Origin: Thereva unica
Lineage: Eukaryota; Arthropoda; Insecta; Diptera; Therevidae
Reading direction: 5' to 3'
Assembly (NCBI GenBank): GCA_949987705.1
Contig: OX465281.1
Location: 225,279,978-225,343,977 of the forward strand
DNA: 64,000 bases
The notes beneath the pieces were generated by a model. The model saw nothing but the letters and a program-made list of their open reading frames with translations. It ran no database searches and had not been told where the DNA came from. Shown here in pieces: positions 20,740-31,617 of the stretch. Both the position numbers and the translations under genes were made by a program. Numbering within the stretch: position 1 is the stretch's first letter; each line of letters opens with the position of its first letter.

Positions 20740-23700
20740 ATGGACGATAATCAGGTGGAATATATTTTCAATTTACTTTGCATTATAACCCATATTCTTT
20801 CAGGATTCACTAAGGTACACTTTAAAATTATTACAATCTGGAATTCAATGGCCAAGGAGAAAAACATTTTTTTCGGAACTTGAAACTTTATTAAAACTAA
20901 CAAAAAGTGCTGGAGTGTATTTTTATTGGGTAGATTTAGATGAACAAAAGCTTTATGCTAAAGAAAATATAAATGAATACATACCATGCAATATACCTAT
21001 TGGTAAAATATTTAAAGAATTTTCTTTTCGTTTTTATTATAATATGAAAATGTTCCCATTAGAGCAAATCGGCCTTGTACCTGGTGTTGCCGCATTTTTT
21101 AAAGAAATTTATGTTATTGATGATGTTCAGAATCTTCCAGAAATATGGAACAATCTTATAATCGAATACGCAGAAGCCACCAGTGTTTTATGTACCCCAA
21201 TAATAGATTCATTTAATGATTGCATTGGAGTCATCGAGTTTTATAAAAATGATGATACTACATACACTGAGGTTTGTTGTTTAATATTTATGAGAAGTTT
21301 AAAAAATATGGATATGGATAGCATGTCATTCGGTTGTAATAGTTATATAAGTAATTTAACATGCGCGGGTACAATTTTTAATATTTAAAAAAATGGTATT
21401 TTATTGCATGTGATTTTATTGAGCTATCAATTACAGTTGCCTGCTTGCTTTCTTCGATTTGCTGGAGGCGCACACCAAAAATTGTTTACCTTGTGAAATA
21501 ATAGTTGTGTTTTATTATGCGGAGAAGCTCCTTTTTTTCTTCACCTCATTGTATGTTTAAGTGTACACCTAGACCTTTGTTGAGTTGCGCTACTTATCTG
21601 TTTTTCTATATGAACAGGGCAGATTCATTGTCAAACTTCCCTTCGCACAAGATCCCAACTCGCTAGGTAAATCAAGAGGCATCGCTCTGCAACGATTCCA
21701 CTCATTAGAAAAAAGGCTCCTTCGACAACTGAACTTACAGCAACAATACATCAATTTCATGCGGGAGTATGAAGCAATAGGACACATGAAGGAAACAGAT
21801 GCATCCTCAATCAAAGGTCCTCATTACTTCCTGGCACACCACTTCGTCACTACGCTAGATAGTAGCACAACAAGACTACGAGTGGTTTTCGATGCATCGG
21901 CAAAGACCGCATCAAACTTATCATTAAACGACGTACTCTGCAAGGGCCCAACCATTCAGAATGAAATACTATCAATCTTGATACGCTTCATTTGTATTTA
22001 CCGCGGACATTGAGTAGATGTACCGACAAGTAAAGATTGCTGAAGAGGACCAACAGTATCAATTAATAGCCTGGCGAGAACATCCACAATTCGAACTGTA
22101 TCATCTAATACCTGTACCCGTCATAGTCAACGGAACGTTTATGGCCATTAGGCCATCCGCCGAATTCCTAGTAATCAATCTACACAAGGACAAAGACTAT
22201 CCACTCAACAAGCAGGAATTCGCGCTCTCATCACTTATCTCGAGCCAACCAACAGTTGTGAGATAATCAACGCCGAGGAACTCCCTAAATGGATTCAGCT
22301 CTACAATCCCAACAAATAGATTTACTTTGTGTGTAAAACCACATTTGTGTCGACACAACTGCTTAACAAACTCTTCAAGGAACAGGAATCTTGAGTATGG
22401 GAATCAATTGCGAACTTAGGCATAATCATCTGACATTGCAGTCCCACAACGTCTATCTGAAATCAATAGTCTTCGTTCAATCCTACACAAAATCTCAGAG
22501 ATTTGTTGCACTTGGAAGGCCGGGAGCCTCTCCTCAAGTTCACGGCACCTATCACTCATCGTAATTTTGAGGAAATTAAGAATTTACAGCAACAAATCCA
22601 AGACTTCAAAGGGAAGGAAGTTCTTCCTCATAAAATAGATACCCTCTCAAGCTGAACTGCCACGCGCGAACTCAGCGTTAACCCAGTTAAAACGGAACTG
22701 GTCCTCTTTACAAGGAGGTATAAATCCTCACCTTTAACACCTCCCGGCTTTACAATGCTAGGCTGCAATTTAGTAACAATGCCAAATATCTCGGAGTAGT
22801 ACTGGACAAGAAACTCCACTGGAATAAAAATACAGAAGATCACATTAAGAAAGCCAGCATAGCGTTTTTCGCTTGCAAAAAATCTATTGGGAAGTAGTGT
22901 GGCTTCTCCTCTAACATAGTACGATGGATCCATACAGCGACTGTTCGCCCAATGCAGGGTCTTAGTTTGTTGGCCAACCTTGAGTAAGTCCACCGTGCTA
23001 AACAAACTACAGAAAGTATAAAGATGTGTGGAGTTATGAATAACAGAAGCACTTCGCTCCACACTTACAGACGCCTTAAATGTTATGTTATACCGCCCTC
23101 TGATTGTTGTGGCAAGGGAAAGCGCAGCCCTTAGAATAAAAGAATCGGATTTTTGGACCGGAATCAGGGGAGGGCGGACGAAGGAACTTTGTTATCGTCC
23201 CCAAAAAAACCAACTTCTGTATACCAAAGATTACCTTCACATGGAATTGTGGACTCCGCATCCCTACACGTCGTGAATGGAGTAATAGACCAAACAATTT
23301 TCAGGGTTTTCAGGCAATTTTCATCAATGTCTTTACTGTTGGCTCTAAGCTCGGTGGTCAAGTAAGAGGAAGAGTCTTTTCCCCATAGCTTGGGATTGAA
23401 GTCTCCTTCCTGCACCCACCCTAGCCATACATGAAGCTGTTCTACTAATCAACCAGCAAGCATTAGCAATCGGACTGTCTACATCTTTTCAGATAGTCGG
23501 ACGGCTCTGGATGCCCTGCGCTATTGCACAAACAAATCTAGAACTATCTCCGAATGTCGCAGATCTCTTAACGAGATGGCTCGTCACCGAAATATAGAGT
23601 GAAATTTTAAAGTTGACAAACTGGCTGGGTAAGGCCCAACCGTCATTCTCCTTCCAGGAAAGGAAAGGGTTGGTATGCCTTGGGTCACTTTTAAACTCCA

Positions 23701-26700
23701 ATGCAAACAACACAAACTGCAACAAGCGAAGAACCGTTGGAGGGATCTTAATAAATGCACCTTGGTCAAATTAACCTGGCCCTCTTATGATCTCAGGCGG
23801 ACCAATTTACTACTGAGCCTCGGGAGCAGACTTCTCAGCTATAGTGGGAGTGCTGACCGGACACTGTCATGCGACCTGCTTGGGTCTTGAGTCGTGAATT
23901 ATACCCCAGCGGTTACCCCCAGGAAACTAGGTAGGTCCGTCGTCGGTTTGTTATTCAGAAGGCACCAACGAGAAGGTGACGGTATGATTTTGCCCCCCAC
24001 TTTAAATTCTTATGCCTTCTTAAAATAGGCCACAAACTTATTTTATATCAATCAATAACACAGCAGTTTTAAAAAAGTAACTTTCAGGAAATAATTGATT
24101 ATGTAAAAATTGTCAGCGGCTGGGCTGGTGTTATACTTGAACAATCCGTAAAGGGGACTAGGTTCAGATATATAAACAACAAATGTGGGCAAGTTTCAAC
24201 ACTGCTCTGTGAATACATGCAGGAACAAATTAATTTTAAAGAATTTGTCAGTAAATTTTCCGTAAGAAATTAAATTATAATTAATTTTAGATTTTATTTA
24301 TATTTAATATTTATTTAGCCTATTATAACAGAAATTGTTGATGCTGAAAGTATTATTTTGTATGAAACGGATGTCTATGTGCAAGTTTACTATGGAACGC
24401 CAATGAAATACAAAAGAATTAAGGAGTATACAATATTTATAACGAATTTTAATTTAATTATTAATTTCAAATTTATTTTTTTTAGATTCAATACAACTCA
24501 TACATTTGCTAAAAAAGTAATAAGTATTTGTCAATCTTTAGAAGTGCAATTAAAGCCAGATGATCCAAGAATAAAAAATAATGAGTTTCTAAATGCACTT
24601 CCAAATAATATTACATCAATGTTATACGTACCACTTTTGGTTGATAATACTTTATTAGGAATAATAACATTTATTAATATAAATTGCGATGATAAACACG
24701 AGCTGGAGGTAATGCATTACCTTTTGAAATATCTTATAGTAGCTTTGCAGTTTAAAAGGTTATATGATAATTATTTGTATCATGTAAGGTTTTGTAATCT
24801 TTATAAAATTGTTCTTTTTTAATTAGAAAATTTTATTTTTAAGAAAGCTAAGAATGATATTTTTCTGAGAAGATTGCATCATCAAGCCCACAGACACCGA
24901 GATGTAAATGAGTTGTTTTCGTATAATATAGACGAAGAAGATGTTGGAGAGTATGTATTATATTTTTTTAAGTACATATACGTAACTTTTACGTTACAAG
25001 CATTTTTTTATCGTGGATATCCATGTTAAGCGAAATCATGATAAATGAGATCTAACTTAAGCTTAAAGCTTTTCAACACAAACAATTAAATTCAGGGTTC
25101 TTAATTATTCAAAATCCAACCCTTATGTCCATGTCTAAATAACGTCTGAAGGTGTGGCCGGACCCCCTTTCGTTGGGTAAACTGCAATGAAATATTGTTG
25201 CAGGCTTAACACTTTCGCAATAGTATCTATCATTCAAAAATTGAAGTACAGACTCGGAGACGTACAGACAACAAGGCAACTAATTTTGGAACACGAAACA
25301 AGACAGAGTAAACTTATAGAATGTCAGAACAATGAAAGATACATTTAGACTCGTTCAGGTCGAATGAAAGATGTAAAAAATATAAAGGGATGATACAAGC
25401 CTATATGGCCATGTCGTCCATGTCATAGTCGAACTCAAAAAGTGAAAACCCCACATCCTTGCGTACTAATCGTCTAGGAGCCCCGTAATTAGCTTGAAAC
25501 CCAAAAAGCCAAAACCGTTCTAATTGTCAAGCAAATGTAATCTAAAACCTGAAACCTAAGCATGCATATGTTATGTGTGTATAGGTATGGATTCTTCTAC
25601 TCATCATATTTATAGGTATAGTAACCACTATTTTTCTTCCTTCCATTTCCGCAGTTGTCGATGACATCATCATATTCTATATTTTCTGCCAGCTCTGGTT
25701 TTATTGATAATATCATGCAATGATTTAAACGAGACTCTTACATGATCTAAATTTTTATCATTTTTAATTTTTGTCACCTGTTGAAATTGTTTTTCGCCCT
25801 TCTAAACGCGAATGCCGAGACCAGTTTTACTGAGCGGTCGCCCAACTAAGTACCAACACGTCCAATGCTGCTAGGCCCCCGCACCACACGAGGACCGGTC
25901 TACGCTTGTCCGTTTTCTTCGCCCCATAAAATTCCTCAAAGCTCCAAACGGAGATTATTAACAGCGCTCCAAATTTGCTCCTCTTAGTAGCGCTTCTATG
26001 TTTTCCGCTGGGATAGTTTCTGCCAAAAGAAAGAAAGATGAGTGCCAAGCCCAAAACTAAGTACCAGGGCCTGTCTACATAAGACTTGTTCTATTCTAGG
26101 CTACACTAGGTAGCTTTAGGTTCATTCGGGAATAAAGAACCGCTATTCAATGTTCTGAATGAACTTATTTTTGCCACAAATTTTTTTAGTTCAACATTTT
26201 TTTGGAATTTTTTTTAAGTTTTTGGTCTCCCATAAATTTTTCAGGTATTTTCATGTTTGCGCAACCCCTGCATATTGTTAGGGATGTCATTTTTGATCAA
26301 TTCCACTAAAATAGTCCGTTTTAAATCATGCCAAAACCATTGGAAATGCCCCATCGCTTGGACTAAATACCGTCTCCGAAATCTGGTTGTTGCAAAAATT
26401 AAGCAAGCGAAACGTAATTTTTACGCCCGAAAACTTGATCCGTCCCTTTCACTGAAAACTGTATGGAACAGCTTGCCCAATTTGGCGTCCACACTAAAAA
26501 TGAAGCCGCTGTCTACACCCTTAGTCCTGAAAGTCTTAACTAATATTTTATATCTAGCCAAACGACTGAGCAGGCCAATACCTCCAATACTTCTATTTTA
26601 GCATCATATGACGGCTTGCGCTTTAGCTGCGTTGAATCAGCGAGCAATAATAAGGTGCAAAAAAGGGCACTCAAGTTAATTGATGACGACACCGCCTGCT

Positions 26701-28952
26701 CCACCATCGACCCCCTGAGCCACCGTAGGAATGTAGCAGCACTGACAAAATTTTATCGCTACTACCACAGTGACTGTTCCTCCGAGTTAAACGCTCTCCT
26801 GCCTCCACGGCAATCTTATACCCGCAACACCAGATTAGCCCACTCGTCTCATTCCCTTCACCTGCAACTACCCCTTTCACGCACTCAATGTCGTTTGTCG
26901 TTTGTTAATAGAACAACTCGACTGTGGAATAACCTCTCGCAGTCAGTATTTCCGAACTCCTTCAACATCCAAGAGTTAAAACGCAGGGTTCATCACCACC
27001 TTCTTCAATACCCCCCCGTACCTTTTAACCCTTAACCTATACCCCCCTCACCCCTCCCCCGTACTAAGCTTACTGCTAGACATTGCACCATGACGTGACA
27101 AATGACATGACGGACTAGTAGTACAAAGGGTGACTCCTAAGCTTAGCACTGCCACATAAAAAAAAAAAATATAGCCACTGGTAGTGATAATATTTCATCC
27201 AGGTTTCTGAAAATTCTATTACCATGTTTGTTGCCTATTCTAACCCGCATTTTAAATTCCTGTCTCGCGTTATCAAAATTTCCTACTTCTTAGAAGCATG
27301 TATGCTTAAGTTACACCTACACCCAAGTGCTCCTCTCCCACTACTCCTTCCGATTTCCGGCCTATTAGTATACTTCCATTTCTGGCTAAGGTTCTCGAAA
27401 AACTAATAGCCCTTCAAATTCTTGAGTTCTGAAAAATACTTCAATTTATAAATGGTATGGCAATCTGGTCTCCGAAAACATCATAGTTGCGAAACTGCAC
27501 TCCCTGCTTCTGTCAATCACTCTCTGCTTCTGGAAAAACTTTCTTCTCAAGTCCGCTGTTCCCCGGCTGCTCTTAAACTTTTGCCTAGCTTTTTAACCAA
27601 CCGCTCTCATATAGTTAAGCTCGGTGAGTTTAGCTCCACCATTGGCCTGATTACCAAAGGCGTTCCTCAGGGCTCTATTTTTGGGCCACTTTTATTTAGT
27701 GTTTTATTAACCATCTTCCCTTAGCAATAGAACACTGTAAGGTTCATATGTATACGGATGATGTGCAGCTATATATCTCTGTATCAGCTTCACATAAAAT
27801 AAATGCAGTTAAATTTTAATTAGATGAAAGAGTTTTTTGAAAATACATGTGTTAAAAAATGAATTCCTACTTAATTTTTTTAAAATATTGCCTTTATATT
27901 TTTAGATTCAATTTCTACCCTAAGAGATTTCAAAATATTGGACCAATGGTTATTCACATGATCAAGACCTTGTGCAAGGAACTTGTTAATGATAAAACTT
28001 TAGCACAGTATGTCGTTGCTGTGATGAGATGCCATAGGCAAGATTTGCCTTTTCATAATGTTTTTCAAAGCTGCGATAGTACTAATGCTATGTATGTGGT
28101 CTTAATACGCAATACTGAATTCTTCAAACCTTATGAGGTATATTTGATTTCAATCAAAAGGTCTAATTAAACAAATTATATTTTTTAAAAATTTTAAGCT
28201 TTTAGTATTACTTATCGCTGCATTCCTTTTTTCCATCGATAACTTTGGGTTAAGTAACTTCGTTATAGAATACATTAAGCACCCCCTAAGTGTTATTTAT
28301 TATAATTTTTATAAAGAAAAGAATCGATATGAATTAGGAAAGTTTTTAATAAACAAAACTGGTCTTCTAGCTCATTTACCACTAGAACAGCAAGAAGAAA
28401 TTATGAAACTTTTTAGTAATGTTATGAATTTAGAGAAAAAATATAATATACAATCATATAGAGATAAATATATTGGTGAAAATTTAAAAGGCAAACGCAG
28501 CGAAGAATTGTCCAAAATACAGCGGTCACATGTTATGGAATTTTTAGTATGGTGTTGCTATCATTGTCGTCATACGAATGTTTATAAAGTTTCAAAATCT
28601 TTAACGGATAAAATATATGAAGAATATTATAGAAATGGTGATATTCTGTTACGGCGCAATCTACCACCAAAACGACGGCAAAATCGAGAACATGCCTCAC
28701 AGATTTTAAGATTTGAAGTTGATTATATCGGTCATGTACTTTTACCAGGATATAAGTTACTGAAGGAAATATTCCCTTGTACTCAACCAATATATGATTC
28801 AGCTATGTATAGATCGAATACTAAAAATTATATGAATAAAATAATAAATAATTTCTTTAAGGGCACTAATGAAGAATTATCAAGATGCAATTGAGCTTGA
28901 AGGAAGGTCGGTTTGGAAGCCTGGAGTAAGCATTGGTATAGCTAGAGAATGA
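20740..28952 (+). CDS. Gene A: GAF-GAF-pseudophosphodiesterase, 679 aa
   Basis: Exons: 20740-20754, 20804-21002, 21063-21271, 24088-24261, 24319-24425, 24486-24783, 24844-24950, 27906-28137, 28199-28806, 28862-28952; 2040 nt in frame. Residues about 20-165 form a first GAF domain (YFYWVDLDEQKLYAKE, GVAAFFKEIYVIDDVQ, SVLCTPIIDS, IGVIEFYK); 200-335 a second (SMLYVPLLVDNTLLGIITF); 371-650 align with class I phosphodiesterases of the PDE5/6/11 type. The general-acid His is kept (FHNVFQS, H420) but the four metal ligands are replaced: Q424, F458, S459 (FLFSIDNFG where HDxDH is expected) and Y568 (WCCYHCRHT). The purine-selecting Gln is lost by alignment. No hydrolysis is expected; ligand sensing or partner binding is inference. 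Starts 120 bp after REV3, same strand. Exon limits are mine. Confidence 0.88.
21560..22620 (+). pseudogene. BEL/Pao retrotransposon RT fragment in gene A intron 3
   Basis: The + strand encodes QGRFIVKLPFAQDP, GIALQRFHSLEKRLLRQ, MREYEAIGHMKETD, HHFVTTLDSSTTRLRVVFDA then SLNDVLCKGPTIQNEI and (after a stop) MYRQVKIAEEDQQYQLIAWR. This is the start of the BEL/Pao reverse transcriptase. Coding continues with more frameshifts to about 22600. No LTRs, protease or integrase were found here, so this is a fragment. Confidence 0.75.
22640..23890 (+). pseudogene. I/Jockey-type LINE RT C-terminus and RNase H fragment
   Basis: The + strand contains NAKYLGVVLDKKLHWNKNTE, KKASIAFFACKKSIGK, a SNIVRWIHTATVRP stretch and, after gaps, VYIFSDSRTALDALRYC followed by SRTISECRRSLNEMARH. 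The last part is an RNase H domain (D in FSDS), which places it with I-clade or LOA-like LINEs rather than CR1/RTE. Multiple stops. The SNIV...HTA part and RNase H are separated by unalignable sequence. Confidence 0.65.
23890..24003 (+). repeat. Repeat shared with 43305-43430
   Basis: GTGAATTATACCC, GTCGTCGGTTTGTTATTCAG and GATTTTGCCCCCCAC here recur in the same order at 43308-43428, next to the 5' region of the minus-strand RTE element there. It is probably a 5' fragment of that LINE family, inserted on the opposite side. Confidence 0.6.
25040..26250. other. Gene A intron 7, unassigned part
   Basis: Intronic sequence between the exon ending at 24950 and the LINE beginning near 26300. I see no recognisable coding segment or terminal repeat in it; it may contain older repeat debris. 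Confidence 0.4.
26300..27170 (+). mobile_element. CR1/Jockey-like LINE (copy 2) with 3' tail
   Basis: The + strand begins with a QNHWKCPIAWTKYRLRNLVV segment (ORF2 linker between endonuclease and RT) and jumps to the C-terminus: NKVQKRALKLIDDDTACSTI, SHRRNVAALTKFYRYYHSDC, VNRTTRLWNNLSQSVFPNSF. The RT domain is deleted between about 26600 and 26620. The 3' UTR ends with GTACAAAGGGTGACTCCTAA and an A-run at 27159-27169. Same family as copies at 6839 and 53230. Confidence 0.75.
27172..27830 (+). mobile_element. Jockey-type RT fragment next to LINE copy 2
   Basis: The + strand encodes DNISSRFLKILLPCLLPILT, QSGLRKHHSCETALPASVNH, FLTNRSHIVKLGEFSSTIGL and GVPQGSIFGPLLFSVLL then MYTDDVQLYIS, covering the RT palm including the catalytic YxDD equivalent (MYTDDV). 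Frameshifts interrupt it. It lies in gene A intron 7, directly before the exon at 27906. Confidence 0.75.
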
Positions 28953-29159
28953 ATACAATATTCCTATTGTTTACAATTTTGTGTTTAGTTTTTATAGTAT
29001 AACATATTTTATAACATTTTTTATGGTATTGTCATGCGAATTGTAATATGTTTATTTTCTTAGCTTAATTGTTATTGTAATGTTATATCAGAATGTTAAC
29101 TTTAACTAAAATGTGCAATACATTAAAGGAAGGTATGCTGAGAAATATTTTATATTTAG

Positions 29160-29165
29160 AATAAA
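29160..29165 (+). terminator. AATAAA polyadenylation signal, gene A
   Basis: First canonical AATAAA after the gene A stop codon at 28952, about 210 bp downstream. Placement is plausible but no transcript evidence exists. Confidence 0.4.
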
Positions 29166-29169
29166 TGTA

Positions 29170-30270
29170 AAAAGAAGCTACTATTTAATAATAGGGAAGT
29201 GTGAGCAGGAATCAGGAATTTGATGGATCTCAAGCGTTGCAAAGGAAAGATGAAGTCAGAAAGGTATACTCTTGGTATAAAAAACCTTATGCAAGAGAAG
29301 TAAAGCCACGAGATCAAGGAATTGAAAGAGGTCACAACCCAGTTAGGAATTTTGGACACCGTATGATCAGATCTTCTCATATGAAAAATGAACCTAAAGG
29401 GGTTCCTACATGATACAACGGTTTATACGATATCGGCTTGCTATGATGGCTGCCTGCGTCCATTTGAAAATTTTCAAAAGCGGGCTTCGAGGTGCATTAT
29501 GGGCGGGAGACCCGCACGAACCTTCATGCAAAATTTCGAAGCTCTGCAATTATTTTCAACGAAGCTCTCCATGACAGCGCCATATAGGAGCGGCTTTAGA
29601 AAGTAATAGAATAGCGTATTTTCGTTCTATTAATGTAAATAGCACATGGTTAAAATTTCATTAAGATTGGTTGCACGATGTAGGAGCATATTGCGAACAA
29701 TTGGACATACATACGTTATTTGTTTAGTTTTCTGAAATTATCCAATGTTCTGCGCAATTTTCTTAATTTCTCTTCCGGTTCGTAAGAATTTTCTACAAAG
29801 TGTTAGAAAACTTAAAAAAAAATATGCCTGAAATCGGTAAAGTGGTTCTCAAGTTATGACGTGACCAAGCCCTGTTTCCCTTGGTCACGTCATAACTTGA
29901 GAACCACTACTTTGTACTATGAACTGTGTATTATGTACTATGTACTATATACTATGCATTATGTAGTATGTATTGTGATGATTTATGCGCCATCTGTTTG
30001 TTAAAAAGCTGAATCAACGATTGTCTTTAACGTCTCTGGTTGTTGTCTGTTGTATTATGAATTATGTATTATTATGTCGTTGTTTTTCTTATTTTATTGC
30101 AACAGTAAGTAACAATAAAATAAACTTAAATGGAATATTCATAAATAAAATTTATTAACCCTTTTTCTCCTGCAAAATTAAGGTTGATTTGGAAATATAG
30201 ACTGGCTATAACAGTTTTCACTTCCAAAAATATCTTCTCCATCGGTACCCTGTAAGGAAACGTTCAGAGG
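29170..30270. other. Intergenic A-B, unassigned part
   Basis: Short frames on both strands show no recognisable family. It contains a perfect palindrome at 29842-29907 and, just after it, an irregular run of TACTATG/TATTATG-like units (29910-29970). Confidence 0.4.
29842..29907. repeat. Perfect 28-bp inverted repeat, 10-bp loop
   Basis: The arms 29842-29869 and 29880-29907 are exact reverse complements (GTGGTTCTCAAGTTATGACG and onward). It would form a strong hairpin in DNA or RNA. Not flanked by an obvious duplication; role unknown. Confidence 0.8.
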
Positions 30271-30276
30271 ATCTAG

Positions 30277-30428
30277 GGACCGTATTTGGTTTCTCGAGTC
30301 AATGAAAAGCTTCTCGACATTCTCTAAGCTTTGTGTTTGGCATTACGACCAAATCGACAGATACATTTTGATATACAGAACCATCAAATTGTGTGCAATC
30401 ATCGACTCGAGAAACCAAATACGGCCCC
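30277..30428. mobile_element. Small MITE, 21-bp perfect inverted ends
   Basis: The stretch 30280-30300 (CCGTATTTGGTTTCTCGAGT...) is repeated in exact reverse complement at 30404-30424. Length about 150 bp. The outer bases GGG/CCC continue the match. No target duplication could be settled. Confidence 0.6.
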
Positions 30429-30619
30429 GCTGTTCTTCTTCATCTTCGAAGTCAACTTGAGGGACCCCATTCAGGCAGTTCCCCAGGCAATTTTGTCATG
30501 CTGACTAAGATTTGAGGCTTGCTTTTTTGCAGCATTCCCTTCCCAGGTTTTCGCGCTGGGACAGTCTTTCTTGCACCGGCAGAAAATCATTTCAGGATAT
30601 CCTCTGGTGCAGGCGCGGA

Positions 30620-31610
30620 TCTAGAATTTTGTTTTGGGGGGGGTCACGGAATTAAAAGTAAACCAAGAAAGCGAAACACTAAAAGCATTTGTCGATTTAC
30701 TTGGACAAAATGGAACGCTTTCATTTCACCAACGGAACCAATATCATCAGAGGGCGGTAGAAGCTGAAAAAAGTTTCCTTCAGACTTTTCATAACCCAGC
30801 ATCTGTGTGTACAACGGGACTCACAAGTAAAAGAAAGCCGAGATCGATGTTATTATGTAGGGGTAATGAACTTCTCTATAATCGTGACACTGACGGAAAA
30901 GTAGATATTCTGGTGGCAAATGATAGGAACTTCAGGGCACTCTTCGTTGAATTTGGTGACTTTACTCTTCAGCATCATTTGGAAACCGCAGGTTCAATCG
31001 CGACATATATCAGTAAAACCAGAGAATTTCATCACATTTTGCGATGCATACCAAGCAATTCGTCATCGATCTGTGTGAGAAATTCGACTTTAGCCTAAAA
31101 TATTTGGTTGGAATTAGAACAGATAGTTGCTCGCTAATGGCGTCTAATTTGAAAGGGGTATGTCAGGACTTGACGAAAGTAGTCATTCACGCAAGACGTT
31201 GTTCTTGCAGTAATCATTTGTTAACAATTCTTTATTAAAATCTTCCAAAGTTTCAAATTGTCGCAATGCTTCAGGAACAATGAGAGCAGTTTTGGCTTTG
31301 GCTAACGGTTTTGCAAACGTTTTTAAAAAACATCTTGGTGGTTAATCACTTAAGGACTTTGCTAGACTGGTAGAAACCAACTTTACTAGTTGGGTAGAAA
31401 ATCACCTTGGGCGCATGCGGTTTGAGGGTGAACAATTAATAAAAAAGTGTGACGCACTTAATGAGATTTCGATGTGGGAGGACGTGAAAACTACATCTCC
31501 TGCGGCAAATCTTCGCCTTGTACTTTTCAGCCTAGAGTTTCCGATTTCATCTGCTTGGTTAAATGACGTTCTAGGCGTGTATTATATTCGTACTATTTGA
31601 TTTTCAAACG
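30620..31610 (+). pseudogene. hAT-type transposase remnant, first part (DUF4371)
   Basis: The + strand frames read FVDLLGQNGTLSFHQRNQYH, LQHHLETAGSIATYISKTRE, then after frame changes FSLKYLVGIRTDSCSLMASN (catalytic-core region with GxxxDxxSxM), CSCSNHLLT, CRNASGTMRAVLALA, and VENHLGRMRFEGEQLIKKCD with ISMWEDVKT. This is the TTF/DUF4371 class of hAT transposases. The C-terminal part appears to resume at 35610-35830, after an intervening 4 kb of inserted sequence. Broken by frameshifts and stops. Confidence 0.65.
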
Positions 31611-31617
31611 TCTTCAT

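Noticed and set aside
26310..26363. Right end of the MITE seen at 48729, next to LINE copy 2
   Set aside because: CCAAAACCATTGGAAATG and CTTGGACTA resemble that end, but no left end or target duplication could be found.
27906..28952. Annotating genes A and B as active cGMP phosphodiesterases
   Set aside because: The fold matches, but the metal-binding residues and the nucleotide-selecting glutamine are replaced in both.
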